Shown here: positions 35,316-46,074 of the stretch, in pieces
Position numbering within the stretch: position 1 is the stretch's first letter
Layout of the letters: every line of letters starts with the position of its first letter
Source of the DNA: Epichloe hybrida
Lineage: Eukaryota; Ascomycota; Sordariomycetes; Hypocreales; Clavicipitaceae
Length of the DNA stretch: 64,000 bases
Assembly (NCBI GenBank): GCA_019022495.1
Contig: JAFEKR010000002.1
Location: forward strand, 868,001 to 932,000
Direction of reading: 5' to 3'
Program-made: the position numbers and the translations under genes
Notes under the pieces: generated by a model
Databases searched by the model: none
Told to the model about the DNA's origin: nothing
Seen by the model: the letters and a program-made list of their open reading frames with translations, nothing else

Positions 35316-35480
35316 ATGTGCATTTGGATCACCACCGACTACTGGACCTCCTGCGGATGCACCGTCACGCGGTCGTCCCCCAAACCCACTTGCAGCTGCA
35401 CCAATGTCGTCAATCAAGGCACCCAAACATGGCAGGGATACTGCAACCGTCCTCAGTGTCCTAACCCTGCTCAGTCCTAG
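35316..35480 (+). CDS. Putative 54-residue cysteine-rich protein
   Basis: The frame begins MCIWITTDYWTSCGC and ends in GYCNRPQCPNPAQS. It has seven Cys (residues 2, 13, 15, 26, 28, 43, 48), with CGC and CSC pairs that could bind zinc or form disulfides. No signal peptide is present, so an intracellular metal-binding microprotein is more likely than a secreted one. The MC-aromatic start with spaced Cys pairs resembles short ascomycete proteins, but I cannot name a family. Two longer overlapping frames have poorer composition. A TATA-like box and leader lie upstream. Confidence 0.5.
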   Translation: MCIWITTDYWTSCGCTVTRSSPKPTCSCTNVVNQGTQTWQGYCNRPQCPNPAQS

Positions 35481-38359
35481 TAGGTCTGTCGCTGTGGTCT
35501 CTCCCTTATATCGATGATGACTTGGTCCCTGAACCCGATGCCTCACAGCTGCAGACTGAGAAGACGAACCAAGCTATAGACGCACACTCGACGAGCTAGC
35601 AGCACCGGGCTTCTCTGCTCTTGGATTATGCACGAGGACTGAAAAGAACAAATCGGCACTACAATGGATTAAACTCATCTTCTTGCTTCTAAACTTTGTT
35701 CTTTTCTTCCCTTGCCTTCTCTTCTTGTCAAGCTTCCTCGTTCTCCTGTAGACTACTAAGACTAGACGATGTATATAGTTGTCATTTCTTTTACCACCTC
35801 ATACCGTCTTGCTCATCCCTACAGTTTTCTACACTTGTGTCCCCTGGCGGATTTGGTCAATTTTTGATTTAGCTCGCGCGAGCTCATCTACTTTGAGGGG
35901 CGTTTTCTGCCTTCGTTAGCACCATCTATTAGTGAATCTCCTTGCCTAGCCTTGGATGAAAAGAAAAAAGGGAAGGCACACAGGCCAACAGGGGTGGATA
36001 TAGTGGCCTGCTCGAGAGCCAAGAATCAACACATTGACGTGGCGGAAAGTGGTGACGGTTATTTTGACAATGGCCTGTGTGATGATGAGCTAGCTGGACA
36101 ATAGCAACCTTCTGGCCTGCGGACCACAATTTGTCGCACCTCTCGATGTCACTTTTTCATTTCTCTGCATCTCCATGTGACGTGTTTCAGCCATTTTCTG
36201 GATCTCGAAATCTCGAATGCAGTTTTGTCGACAAACACGAGCGGGCATACGGCACAGGCACAGCCTGATGGAGTCAACCATGCGGCCAGACACGCGGCCA
36301 GACACGCGACCATCTCTTCCCTCTTGCGCCCAGGCCCGAGAGCCGGCCAGGCTCACAAATACAGTGCGCCCCCTTTAACCGAAAAAAAAAAGAACGCATC
36401 ATGTCAATGAGTGCAATCGAGAAAGTAGAGACTTTGGCCCAATGGGCAGGCTGCATGGCGTTGGCGTGGCTGTGCTACAAGCTCTATTCAGATTCAAATT
36501 GACGTTACGAATTGAGAATTGCCCTTTTGGTGAGATGCTCGTGGGCGCCATTTTCGGGCCCTCGGACCCATTTCATTCATTGTACCCATTGTCCAAAAGA
36601 AGTCCAGGACAATAAAAGAAAGGCCTTGTTCGGCGAAAATTGCGCGCGCCCGCTCTGCGGAGCGCTCTGCGGAGATGCCGCGAGAGTATGGTGGACGTGC
36701 GGTGCGAGATGCTATCTAAATTGATTTTTTCTTTTTTTCCTTCCCTTTTTTTTTTTTTTTTTTTTTTTTACAACGCCGGGTGTAATTCTCGGGGATAAGC
36801 GAGGCAGGCCGCTGATTGCGGCGGCCAGGCACAGCGACGAAAGGGGGTGAAGGGGGGTCTGGATTTTGATCGTGCCCGGCTGCGGGCAGGGGGGTAAAGG
36901 GTACAGACAGAACAAGGCCACCGAGGAGAGAAAGGTGGAGGAAAAAAAAGAAAAAAAAAAAAAGGCCTTCTTGCCCAGGCGCAACTTCCGTCGTCACATG
37001 ACTCGATACCAATGCGCGGAAAGCATGCATGGCGTCAAAGGGTTCGGCTCGGCCGGGAGCCAGGCGGGGTCGGGGAAAGTGGGGGAGGGGGGCTCCCGTC
37101 TGATCGCAAGTCAAATTTGTAGTCGGGCAAGTTGTACATTCCGCATGTACAGTTATTTGTTATGTACACGTGGAATAACCCGCGGGCAAGAATCTGTCTG
37201 CAAAGTGATCCACGGTGGAAGGGAAAACAACTCGCCATGTCAGAACAATGCAAGAAAAGGGGCATGCTAAGCCGCCCGCTCGGTTTTTGTCTACTTTTTG
37301 CGCTGACGAGATGGGTGGGATAAGAGGAGAGATTTGATCAATGTACGTTCCTTACTCGTACTCGGCCGACTAACATTGCACGCGCGACCCCAGCGGGCAC
37401 TTGACCCAATGTGCATGGAGGGCCTGGCCTGGTCTCCTGTTGCAACGTGCTTTCGACAAGGGGAGGGGGGGGGGGCCTGCCCCGTCCTCGGAAAACAGAC
37501 TTTCGTCATCCATCGCTCATGTCCGTTCAAGGCAGGGAGGGATGAGTTTGCTGGGAAGGGAACACGCAGTCATGACATGACACTGTCGTGAGAGATCAAA
37601 TGAAAATGCAAATAGTGCTCAATCTAATGCATCTGCGTCGTCATTCTTCCTTGCGAAACGGTAAAAATAAATATCAACCACCTCCCGTACACTTTTCTTC
37701 AACTCCCCTGTTAATGTTGCTGCTGCTGTTGCTTCCACCGCAAAGAAGCAACCCCATCCATCCATCACTGCGAGATATTGTACATCTTGGGGGTTTCGGC
37801 CTTTGTTACACTCTTCTCCCGCTACTTGGCTGACCGCAACCCCCACAGTGGCCCCCCCAATGTATCGTTTACTAAAGTGGATGATTGTGTTCTCTTTTTT
37901 TTTTTTTTTTTTTTTTCACGTTCTTTGCTAATCCTTTTGTTGGAAGGTATGATGATGCCAGTATTATCACCTTTTCCTCCGTACTCTTAAGGATGCCTCC
38001 TTCTCAGGGTCAGACATCTTTCCCTTTCGCTGCCATGTATATGCTCTAGAATGCTGAGCTTTCTCCCCCCCCCCCCCTACCCCTCCTTTTTTTTGGTTTT
38101 GGGGTGAAAAAAGAACAAAAGCGGGAAAACTGATGGCCAGAATGAAAGACAAGGATAAGAAGAAACGGACATGACACAACAGGATTTAGTATATATTGAT
38201 ATATAAAAAAGGGAGGTCGAGAACAACCTGTGTCTCGTATGCATTAGTCAATTACGGGAAATCAGTCGTTAGAGGGCGAGTTGGGAGAACTGTGTCGTCG
38301 ATTTTGTAAGTCAACCTCGTATATCATGGAGAAAGGGAGAAATTGTGAAATGCAACGTA
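35481..38359. other. Intergenic region downstream of RPB1 fragment
   Basis: Contains several T and A runs (about 36743-36769, 36946-36963, 37896-37917), a GCTCTGCGGAG direct repeat near 36651-36673 and a 33-codon frame at 36401-36502. The part next to 38359 is the 3' flank of RPB1. Confidence 0.5.
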
Positions 38360-41185
38360 CTATTGATTGCCCGAGTTACCCGGACCGGGGGTGCGGGGAG
38401 AGAAAGCAGGCGAGGTCGGCGAGTAGCTTGGGCTTGTCGGGCTCTGCTGATTGCCAGGGCTCCTTTGGAAGCTTGGACTCGTCGGCGAGTACGCCTCGGG
38501 AGATGTTGGAGACCAAGAGGGAGATGCTGGAGAGTACGAAGGAGAAGTAGGACCAGCGCCATGCAAGTTGGGTGACGCAGGGCTGTAGTTGGGGCTGGCT
38601 GGGGAGTAGCTGGGTGATGTTGGCGAGTTGAACTGCGCCGGCGAGGTGGGCGAGTAGTGACGAGGAGACGTTGGCGAGGTTGGTGAGTAACTCGGCGATG
38701 TCGGGCTGTAGTTGGGGCTGGCAGGGCTGGTGGGTCGCAGCATGGGTGACGTCGGCGAAAAGGATGGAGACGATGGGCTGAACGACGGCGAGGTCGCGTA
38801 ACGACCAGCACCGCCATCCAGGAGCGGCGATGTGGGCGAGTAACCGGCATTGGGCGACGACGGAGAGTAGCCAGCAGCCATGCCTGCGCCGAACGGTGAT
38901 GTTGGCGACGTGCTAAAGGGGCTCGTCGGACCGCGCATCGAGTAGGGACTTATGGGCGCGATGCCGTCGTACTCGGTGTTGAAGCCTGCCTGTGTTTCTG
39001 ACCCAGCACCTTGGATGGGGGAGAAGTTCCCTGCCGCTGGTGAGCTGATGCTCATGTAGCCCGAGTCGTTCGACATGGGCGATCCAGTGTCGTAAGGCGT
39101 GGCCGCGCCCTCCGCTTCGCCCTCCTTGACTGGCATGCCGGGCATAAGACCCATGCGAGAGTTGTCGGAGATGACCGTCTCCAGCATCTTGGGGTCCAGG
39201 AAAACATCAAAGTTGCCTGTACCCATGGGTGCCAGCTGTCCCAGCATAACGTTTTCAGAAATACCTCGGCAGTCATCAAGCTCGCCACTCGCCGCTGCTT
39301 CAAGGAGAATTTCCACGGTTTCCTCAAATGAACAACGCATCAGCGCGCCAGTATCAGCACGGTTAATACCGTGTCGAGTGACGGCAGAGATGGTGCCTCG
39401 GTACGTCATCACGTCGACCAGCAGTGCAATGTGTCGATGATTGACATATGAACCGTCAAAGGCCAATACATTGGTCAGCTCCTTCACCAGAGCAGAACGG
39501 GCAGCTTCAATGCCAAACACCTCGACAATCTGCCACAGGTCGTTGGTGTATGTCCGCGTGGGGTCAACGCCATCGACGGCAAGAACGTCACGCAGAGCGG
39601 AGCCAGACGTGTCCAGATACCACTGCGTGCACTTGTCATCGTCCTTCTTGGCAATCTCGGCTCCATCGTCGTCAACCACCAGGCGGGTACCCTTGGTCAA
39701 GAAAGCTCTCTCGACACCAGGCACGCCTCGAAGAGTCAGGGTATCAAGAAGATGAGCCTCGAGACGTTTCAACATCACGTCGTCTTCGATCTTCTTCTCC
39801 CCGTCCTCATCCTTTTCATTATCGGTTCGGATGGTGCGGATACGGATGACTTGCTCGTCCGCGTTGTTGTCACTGAAGATGATGGCCAAATCACTGGGGT
39901 ACTCTTCCTTTATTCGCTGAGCCACGTCATCAATCTTGATTTCTTTATCCAGGAGCTTTTGTCGATCGAGAGTAATGCGCAGAAGCCATCTCGATTGCTG
40001 GTCAGTTGTGTCCTGGGAATCGTCAGGAATCAAGAAGTACGATTCAACCATGTCCATATCTTCGACAATGCTAGTGCCCTGGATATCTGGGTCGTAGTAG
40101 ATCTCGGTGACGGATGTGATGGAGCGAAGATTGGTGTATTCGACCAAACTTCGGAGTTTCTTGGCCTGCTCCTGGGTTCCCAAATGGGTGTTCAGGTACA
40201 CAGCCATGCTTGGCGTCTTGATATCCTTGGCCAAGTTGAGAATTTCCTTGAGACGAGGCACACCCAAGGTGACGTTCTTTGAAGACACACCGGCAAAATG
40301 GAACGTGTTCAGAGTCATTTGCGTGGCGGGCTCACCAATAGACTGCGCTGCCAGAACGCCGACCATTTCACCAGGGCTGACAAAGGATCGATCCCATCGA
40401 TTCTGCAACTCTCCCAAAACGTGGTCGAATGCGAGTTTGTTCAAGCGATGGACCTTGACAATCTCTTTGAAAGCCAGCCGAGAGCGGATCAGTGCCTTGA
40501 AAAGAATGGTGGCACTTTCATCGGCCTCGATGGAGATGGGGTCCGAGCCGCGCACAATCTTCAGGTCACTGAGCAGGTTCTGTATCCTCGGGATCACATC
40601 CGCAGGTCGCAGGTTGCTGCGATCAGTTGCCCGAACGTTGAACACACGCTTGGCAGTTTCAATTATTCTGCCAATGTTGAGAGGCAGCTGCATCATTTCC
40701 TCTCCCATCTTAGTGCGATTAATCAGTCTCACAATGCGACGGTCGTTCAAAAGGTGGTCCCACTCCGAGTCCAAGAGGTCCATGGACTCCTTGTCACCTG
40801 CCAGCTCGTTGCCGTATTCATAGTCCTTCTTGAACCAATCGGGAGGGTTGGCCAGGTCGAGGCGATACTTCGTCTCAAATGCCGCATCGGACATTTTGAG
40901 AATGCCAAGCTTCTGTTTCTCGATGCACATGGCATCCAACCCATCTTCGCCATACAAGAACTGAATGATATCTCCTAATGAATTTCGCACAGTCCCATCA
41001 TAACGTGCACTCAAATCTTCAAGAGCCTTGACCAGTCGTCGCTGAATGTATCCAGTTTCGGCAGTCTTGACAGCAGTGTCGATAAGACCTTCTCGTCCAG
41101 CCATGGCGTGGAAGAAAAACTCGGTAGGAGTGAGACCACGGAGATAGGAGTTTTCGACGAAACCACGCGCTTCGGAGAAGATCAC
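38360..41185 (-). CDS. rpb1: RNA polymerase II largest subunit RPB1, 3' half only
   Basis: About 940 codons from EARGFVENSYLRGLTP to the stop. They include the bridge helix (GLTPTEFFFHAMAGREGL), the trigger loop (MTLNTFHFAGVSSKNVTLG), the jaw and cleft, and the C-terminal domain with degenerate YSPTSPS heptads ending in GPGNSGNQ. The N-terminal 800 or so residues are absent: clamp, dock and the active-site NADFDGDEMN loop. Upstream of about 41185 the same strand is ECM29 coding sequence, so no promoter, start or missing exons exist here. Within the fragment there are no stops or frameshifts. As it stands it cannot make a functional Pol II subunit. Confidence 0.93.
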   Translation of the reverse strand: MIFSEARGFVENSYLRGLTPTEFFFHAMAGREGLIDTAVKTAETGYIQRRLVKALEDLSARYDGTVRNSLGDIIQFLYGEDGLDAMCIEKQKLGILKMSDAAFETKYRLDLANPPDWFKKDYEYGNELAGDKESMDLLDSEWDHLLNDRRIVRLINRTKMGEEMMQLPLNIGRIIETAKRVFNVRATDRSNLRPADVIPRIQNLLSDLKIVRGSDPISIEADESATILFKALIRSRLAFKEIVKVHRLNKLAFDHVLGELQNRWDRSFVSPGEMVGVLAAQSIGEPATQMTLNTFHFAGVSSKNVTLGVPRLKEILNLAKDIKTPSMAVYLNTHLGTQEQAKKLRSLVEYTNLRSITSVTEIYYDPDIQGTSIVEDMDMVESYFLIPDDSQDTTDQQSRWLLRITLDRQKLLDKEIKIDDVAQRIKEEYPSDLAIIFSDNNADEQVIRIRTIRTDNEKDEDGEKKIEDDVMLKRLEAHLLDTLTLRGVPGVERAFLTKGTRLVVDDDGAEIAKKDDDKCTQWYLDTSGSALRDVLAVDGVDPTRTYTNDLWQIVEVFGIEAARSALVKELTNVLAFDGSYVNHRHIALLVDVMTYRGTISAVTRHGINRADTGALMRCSFEETVEILLEAAASGELDDCRGISENVMLGQLAPMGTGNFDVFLDPKMLETVISDNSRMGLMPGMPVKEGEAEGAATPYDTGSPMSNDSGYMSISSPAAGNFSPIQGAGSETQAGFNTEYDGIAPISPYSMRGPTSPFSTSPTSPFGAGMAAGYSPSSPNAGYSPTSPLLDGGAGRYATSPSFSPSSPSFSPTSPMLRPTSPASPNYSPTSPSYSPTSPTSPRHYSPTSPAQFNSPTSPSYSPASPNYSPASPNLHGAGPTSPSYSPASPSWSPTSPEAYSPTSPSFQRSPGNQQSPTSPSYSPTSPAFSPRTPGPGNSGNQ
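38380..38900 (-). repeat. Degenerate heptad repeats of the RPB1 C-terminal domain
   Basis: Imperfect 21-base units encoding YSPTSPS and variants (YSPASPN, FSPSSPS, WSPTSPE), with inserts such as AGRYA and LHGAG. Kinases phosphorylate these Ser residues through the transcription cycle. The consensus is looser than in yeast. Confidence 0.9.
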
Positions 41186-44100
41186 CTCGTTCCACAAACT
41201 TGGGATACGACTGAAGCAGCTTCTCCTTACCCGGAAAGGTTTTCAAGGCCAAGGCCTTGTCAAATGCAGGCCAAATTGCTTTCAGGTTGGAGTCATCAAT
41301 GGAACCTGTAGCCTCACTCGCGCTGGCAACGTCCGCTGCCATAGCAGCTACTGTAAATGCTCCCGTGTGACGAATCGCCCATTGAGCCGTCTCCAGGCAA
41401 CGATCCACCAGACTTACGATCTCTTGGACGTATCGTGTCACGGTGCGACTGCTTCCTGCGTGCTGGTCCCAAACCTCCTTGAAAACCTTTTCGGTGTAAT
41501 CGTCGATGTCGTGAGAACCAAGATATGCAAACGGCAACAGAACGGTCTCCTGAGCGGTGAAATGATCCGGCGAGACCTTTGCCATGGATACGATGACATC
41601 TGCAACCTTTTGGCGACGGCTCTCGTCCTCTGCCTGGAAGTACATGTTGACAAACTTTTCACAGAAGCGCAGTCTGCTGGCATCCGGAGCGGCACGAATC
41701 ATGTAAGCGGCCGCTCTGGCGTATGCTTGACTGACCTCGTCATTTCTGTCCATGGTTTGTTTCTCCAGGATTTGCAACAGTTTACCCGCTATCGGCTGGA
41801 TATCGCTGCTGTGGCGGGTAGCCAATGTAGTAATGACCCTGCTGCATCCTATTTTGGTGGGCATTCCAATAGCAGTCTTGATGGTCGACTCTAATTTTGG
41901 CGCAAACTCTGCCATGACATCGGCATCGATGAAGCGCAAGCAATTCTCGATGGCTTCAGAAATAGGTGACTGATTCACCATTTGCGATCGTATTTTGTCG
42001 ATCTTGTCCCGGCTCGCTTCTCCCGCGCGCTGATATGCGTAATTGATCTGTTCAGGTTCAATCGTGCTCAACAAACCAAGTAGCTGAGGGATCATGCTGG
42101 GAATGAAGGGCTTCAGAACCTTGCCGCCATGCTTGGCAATTTTCATGACTGTAATGGTTGCAAATAGTTGTACATCCTGGACCGAACTTTCGACGCCCTT
42201 GTCCGACAGTAAAAATGGTAGAGCCTCATTCATCATGGTCTGAGCAGCAGACACATGGTTGTCTTCTTCCAGTTGACGAACTAGACTATTTGATAGTGTC
42301 ATGCACAGCTTCAGTGCAGCCTCTCTTACGCTGCCCTTGACATCGTCCAGCACTTTGAGGGCATTGGTCCAGACATCTCGATAAAACTTCTCATATTGAG
42401 GAAACGGTCTTCCTTGTATGAGATCAGAAATGGCAGCACAACTCGCTTCCCTCGCCCGCCATTCCTTGCCCAAGATGCTTTTGAGAAGGTCCTGCATAAT
42501 GGCGTCAAAATGTGCTTCAATAGTTGCGTTGGAGTCTTTGACCAAGGCTTTCCAAATGTCATCCATTGAGCGCCGAACGTTTCCGTTGGGATCAAATCGG
42601 TATCTGTACAGCTTGGGATACAATTTGGGGTCGACTTCTGACTCGGAAAGAATATTGCTGAGCCCGAAGCGGCCAAACGCGGAGCGGGTAGACCACGTTG
42701 CAGCATTGGCAGCCAACGACATGAATTTGTAGACTAGGCGTTGATCGCCCACCTCGTTGGCCAGGCTGACAATGTCCTTGTACGACGTGACCGAGCCGCC
42801 CTCGCCGGTGGGCAAAGCGCCGGGCTCGAACAATTCGGTCTCTTGGTCTACTTTCAGTTGCGTTCCGCTGCCAGTAAAGGCTGACACGAGATCCTTGACC
42901 AATGTAGCCTTGAGGTCAGCATCGCCTCTTTCATATACTAGTGATAAGCCGCGGGATGCAGTTTCCTGTACAAGCTCATCTCTCGCACTCAGGAGTCTCA
43001 TGAAGGCTGCCTGGGCCTCTCGCAGCCGGCCTTGCATTTGACTGAGGTGGGAACCGAATTGTACCATGGAGAAGAGCCAAATTCCAGAGGCCTTCAGGAG
43101 TGATGGCTTTGTTGCCTTGCAGTCCTGCAACAGCTTCTTGACAACTTGATCCACCCATTTGCCTCGTGCACCGGTGAGGAACTCCACGCTCCTGGCTTCA
43201 ATGTCTGTTTTGAGCTTCACACTGTTCGATTCCCATCTTGCCACGGCAGAGGTGATGGCATCTCCCACCGTGAACTGGACCTCGACCCGTTTTAACTCAT
43301 GAAGTGAAAAGAGATTCTCGAGAATATCGCCAAGAACTCCAGGAAATGGATTGGCAGTCTCGTCGGCATCCGACTCCTCCTCCAAACCCGTGGCGAGGCT
43401 TCCTAGCGCCACGATTGCTTTCTCGTTGGCCCTTTTCGCATCCGATGAAAGCTTGTCGATGATCTTGGCTACACAATATTCGCCATCTGTCGATGGAATG
43501 GCAACCTTGACCGTCCACATTTGAGAGAATGATTCCAACGCTGCTTCGTACAGAGAAGCAGGCAAGCCGCCCTTCAATAAGAAGTGGTAAGGGTACTCCG
43601 TCTGTTCAGGGAATGGCCTGTCATAGTATACGGATCTGGATATGAGATGACCAGACGCAAGTAAAGCACCTTCCGCAGCATTCGCTTCGGCACCAACGAG
43701 TGCTTCGGCATTGGCAAACAAAGACCTCAAAGTCATGATCCAGTTTCCGACAGAGTCAGAGCTGTTCGCAGGATGTCCGGCAAGAATGCCAAACGCCTTT
43801 GCGGCGAGAAATCGAATCTCCTTATTATTGGACTTGATCAGCGGTAGTAAATCAGTGCTAGCGTCCGTGAGATAGCCAATGGGGGCACCAGGCGTCCATG
43901 CGGCGACTTGGACGAAGCAGCGCAAACATTCTTCAACAATGGGCGAGCCCTCGATGAAGGCGCCGCTAAGACAAGTTTTTAGATAGAAGACTATGTAGGC
44001 ACTATCAACAGTACGCAAATAAGCACGGACTTTGTCTCTGGCGTCGACGTCCGTTGTAATTTGCGCATCGAGAATTTGCATCCAGTCCGACTTGACGTCA

Positions 44101-46074
44101 AAGTCATCAAGAGCTGTGAGGAGAATCATATGTTTGATGTAACGGAGGGCTACTGGAAAGGCCAAAAGCCGTGACCCCTGGAAATTCTGAAACACGACAT
44201 TATCTGGAAGAGCGGTGTTGCGACCACGGTCCCCGTGCTGGAGGTCCATCTGCGGATGTATGTGAGAGTCGAACACGGTAATCGTCATGTCCTTCCAGTC
44301 AGGTATTTGGGGCGTGGTATCTGAGTGCGCGTAAAATGTCCATGGATCGAGCCCTTTGTGGCCCTGCTCGATCACATCATTTCGTTCATTTTGCCGCCCG
44401 GCAATAGCCAAGATATCGATCCATCGAGCGACGATGTCAGAAAAAGGCAGACACTGATTAGCCCATTTGACAGCAGCGTGCCTCGTACTACGCACTGCAG
44501 GAGGCTCATCAGCCAGCGACATGTATGTAAGAAGCATAGTCTTCAGTTCTTCACTCGCTCCACCAACATCGGCGGGAACGGCGGCAGTGAGGCTAGAGAG
44601 TGCACCGTCAATGTTCACGACGGCCTCACCCGTGTTGTCTTCTGACAAGGACCGAAACAGCCAGGCGCCCAGGTCGAGACGTTCCTTGATTGGCATGTCA
44701 GCACTTCTGGCCACCATACCAATAGTTTCGTACGCTCTAGAGCGCAACGCCATGTCGTCGTTCGAAGCCTGCTCTGGAACGGGCCATCCTTGTCCTTCTA
44801 TGTAGGATCGCATCGCCAGAATGAGTGGCGCTCCGATGGTGAACTCGGATTTCGACGGACCTACTTGCGCTACCCACGAAAGAAACTGAAACAGAGACTT
44901 GTGCAGTTTCGTTCGCTCCAGGGCACTCGCAGGTTGCATGGGGCTTTGCGGCAAAAAGTCGAGATTCACAACGGCCATGATGTTGTCTGACATGGTAGTA
45001 GCAATGGTTGACCTGGACAAGATGCCAAGGATGCGCGTACGATAAGGCGCAGGAAGCTGCGAGTGTGCAAGAAACAAACGTTTGACGAGCGACTCATCCT
45101 CTACAGACACAGTGCTCCGTTTGATAATCTCCTCTGCCGTAGATGCCACTCTGTTGTCGAACCCCGAAGCAGCAAACAGCGCGGGAAGGAAACGCTCATC
45201 GTCCACGAAGGCACCACTAGCCAGCAATGTAATGGTTTTTGTCTTGAGCTCCGTGATCCTTCTGAAAACTTTGTCATTCTCCGGGGATTCGGAGGGAAAT
45301 AGGACGAGCTCAGTTTGAGATAGTGCCGGATTCGACTGTGCCAACGACTGACCCCTAGCCGGCGTTCGTAGGCGCAGAAAGACGCCAAGGGCATTGGCTA
45401 GAAACCGAGCATCGGCGTCGTCTGTCAGGCCTATGGCAGATCTGAAAGCCACGTCTTCTGCGCTCCCTCGGGGAGGAATCCGGACATCCAGAAGAAGCCT
45501 AAGGATGATATTGAACATGGTGGCCGCTCTAGGTTGTCCCTCTTCCTGGGCAAAGCCGGCCAAGGCGATCGGAATGAGATCTCTTCTATCATCGACATCT
45601 AACCTGTCTATGCTATGCATGATGAAAGACAAATCCAATTGCTTGATGACGACGGAATCATTGGATTTGTACTGTTGGAGCAGTGCTTTGACGGGTAACA
45701 CAATTCTTTACCCATTTTAACGAGATCAGCACCTGCTTCGCATAGTTCTTTCCTAGTGGTATCAAACTCGGAAAAGAAAGAGACAAATGACATACTCTGG
45801 TGATTGTATAAAGGTCTTTAGCCTAGCAAGAATCTGTATTATCTATTGAAAGGTTAACCTCCACTCTTCACGATTCGAGGGTACCTAGGGAAGCCGATTT
45901 CCTTACTCTTGCTCTAACCGCAGCATGATCACTGGCTGCCTTCAATATCAGCGGTGCCAGGTATCGCTGAAGCAGCCGATGGAGCTTATCTTCCTGGCTG
46001 GCAACCCCCAAAATCTTGAACTCAACGCTCTCCACCAGCTGCAATTCGCGCTGTTCGGTCAATGGAGTAGACAT
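41178..46074 (-). CDS. ecm29: Proteasome adaptor/scaffold Ecm29 (HEAT repeats), 3' end missing
   Basis: Exons 46074-45907, 45833-45796 and 45705 to about 41185, with introns of 73 and 90 bp. The start is MSTPLTEQRELQLVESVEFK, and the splices give ARLKTFIQSPEIVLPVKALL. About 1,570 residues of HEAT repeats follow, ending in ALALKTFPGKEKLLQSYPKF, which is a C-terminal-region block of the family. Full-length Ecm29 is about 1,800-1,900 residues, so the last 250 or so are missing. After about 41190 the frame runs out of phase through RPB1 sequence to a chance stop at 41019. Ecm29 binds the 26S proteasome and tethers or inspects it. Confidence 0.9.

Noticed and set aside
41019..41190. C-terminal tail of the ECM29 frame reading DLLRSAWFRRKLL and beyond
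   Set aside because: This is RPB1 sequence read out of frame after the junction, not a real Ecm29 tail.
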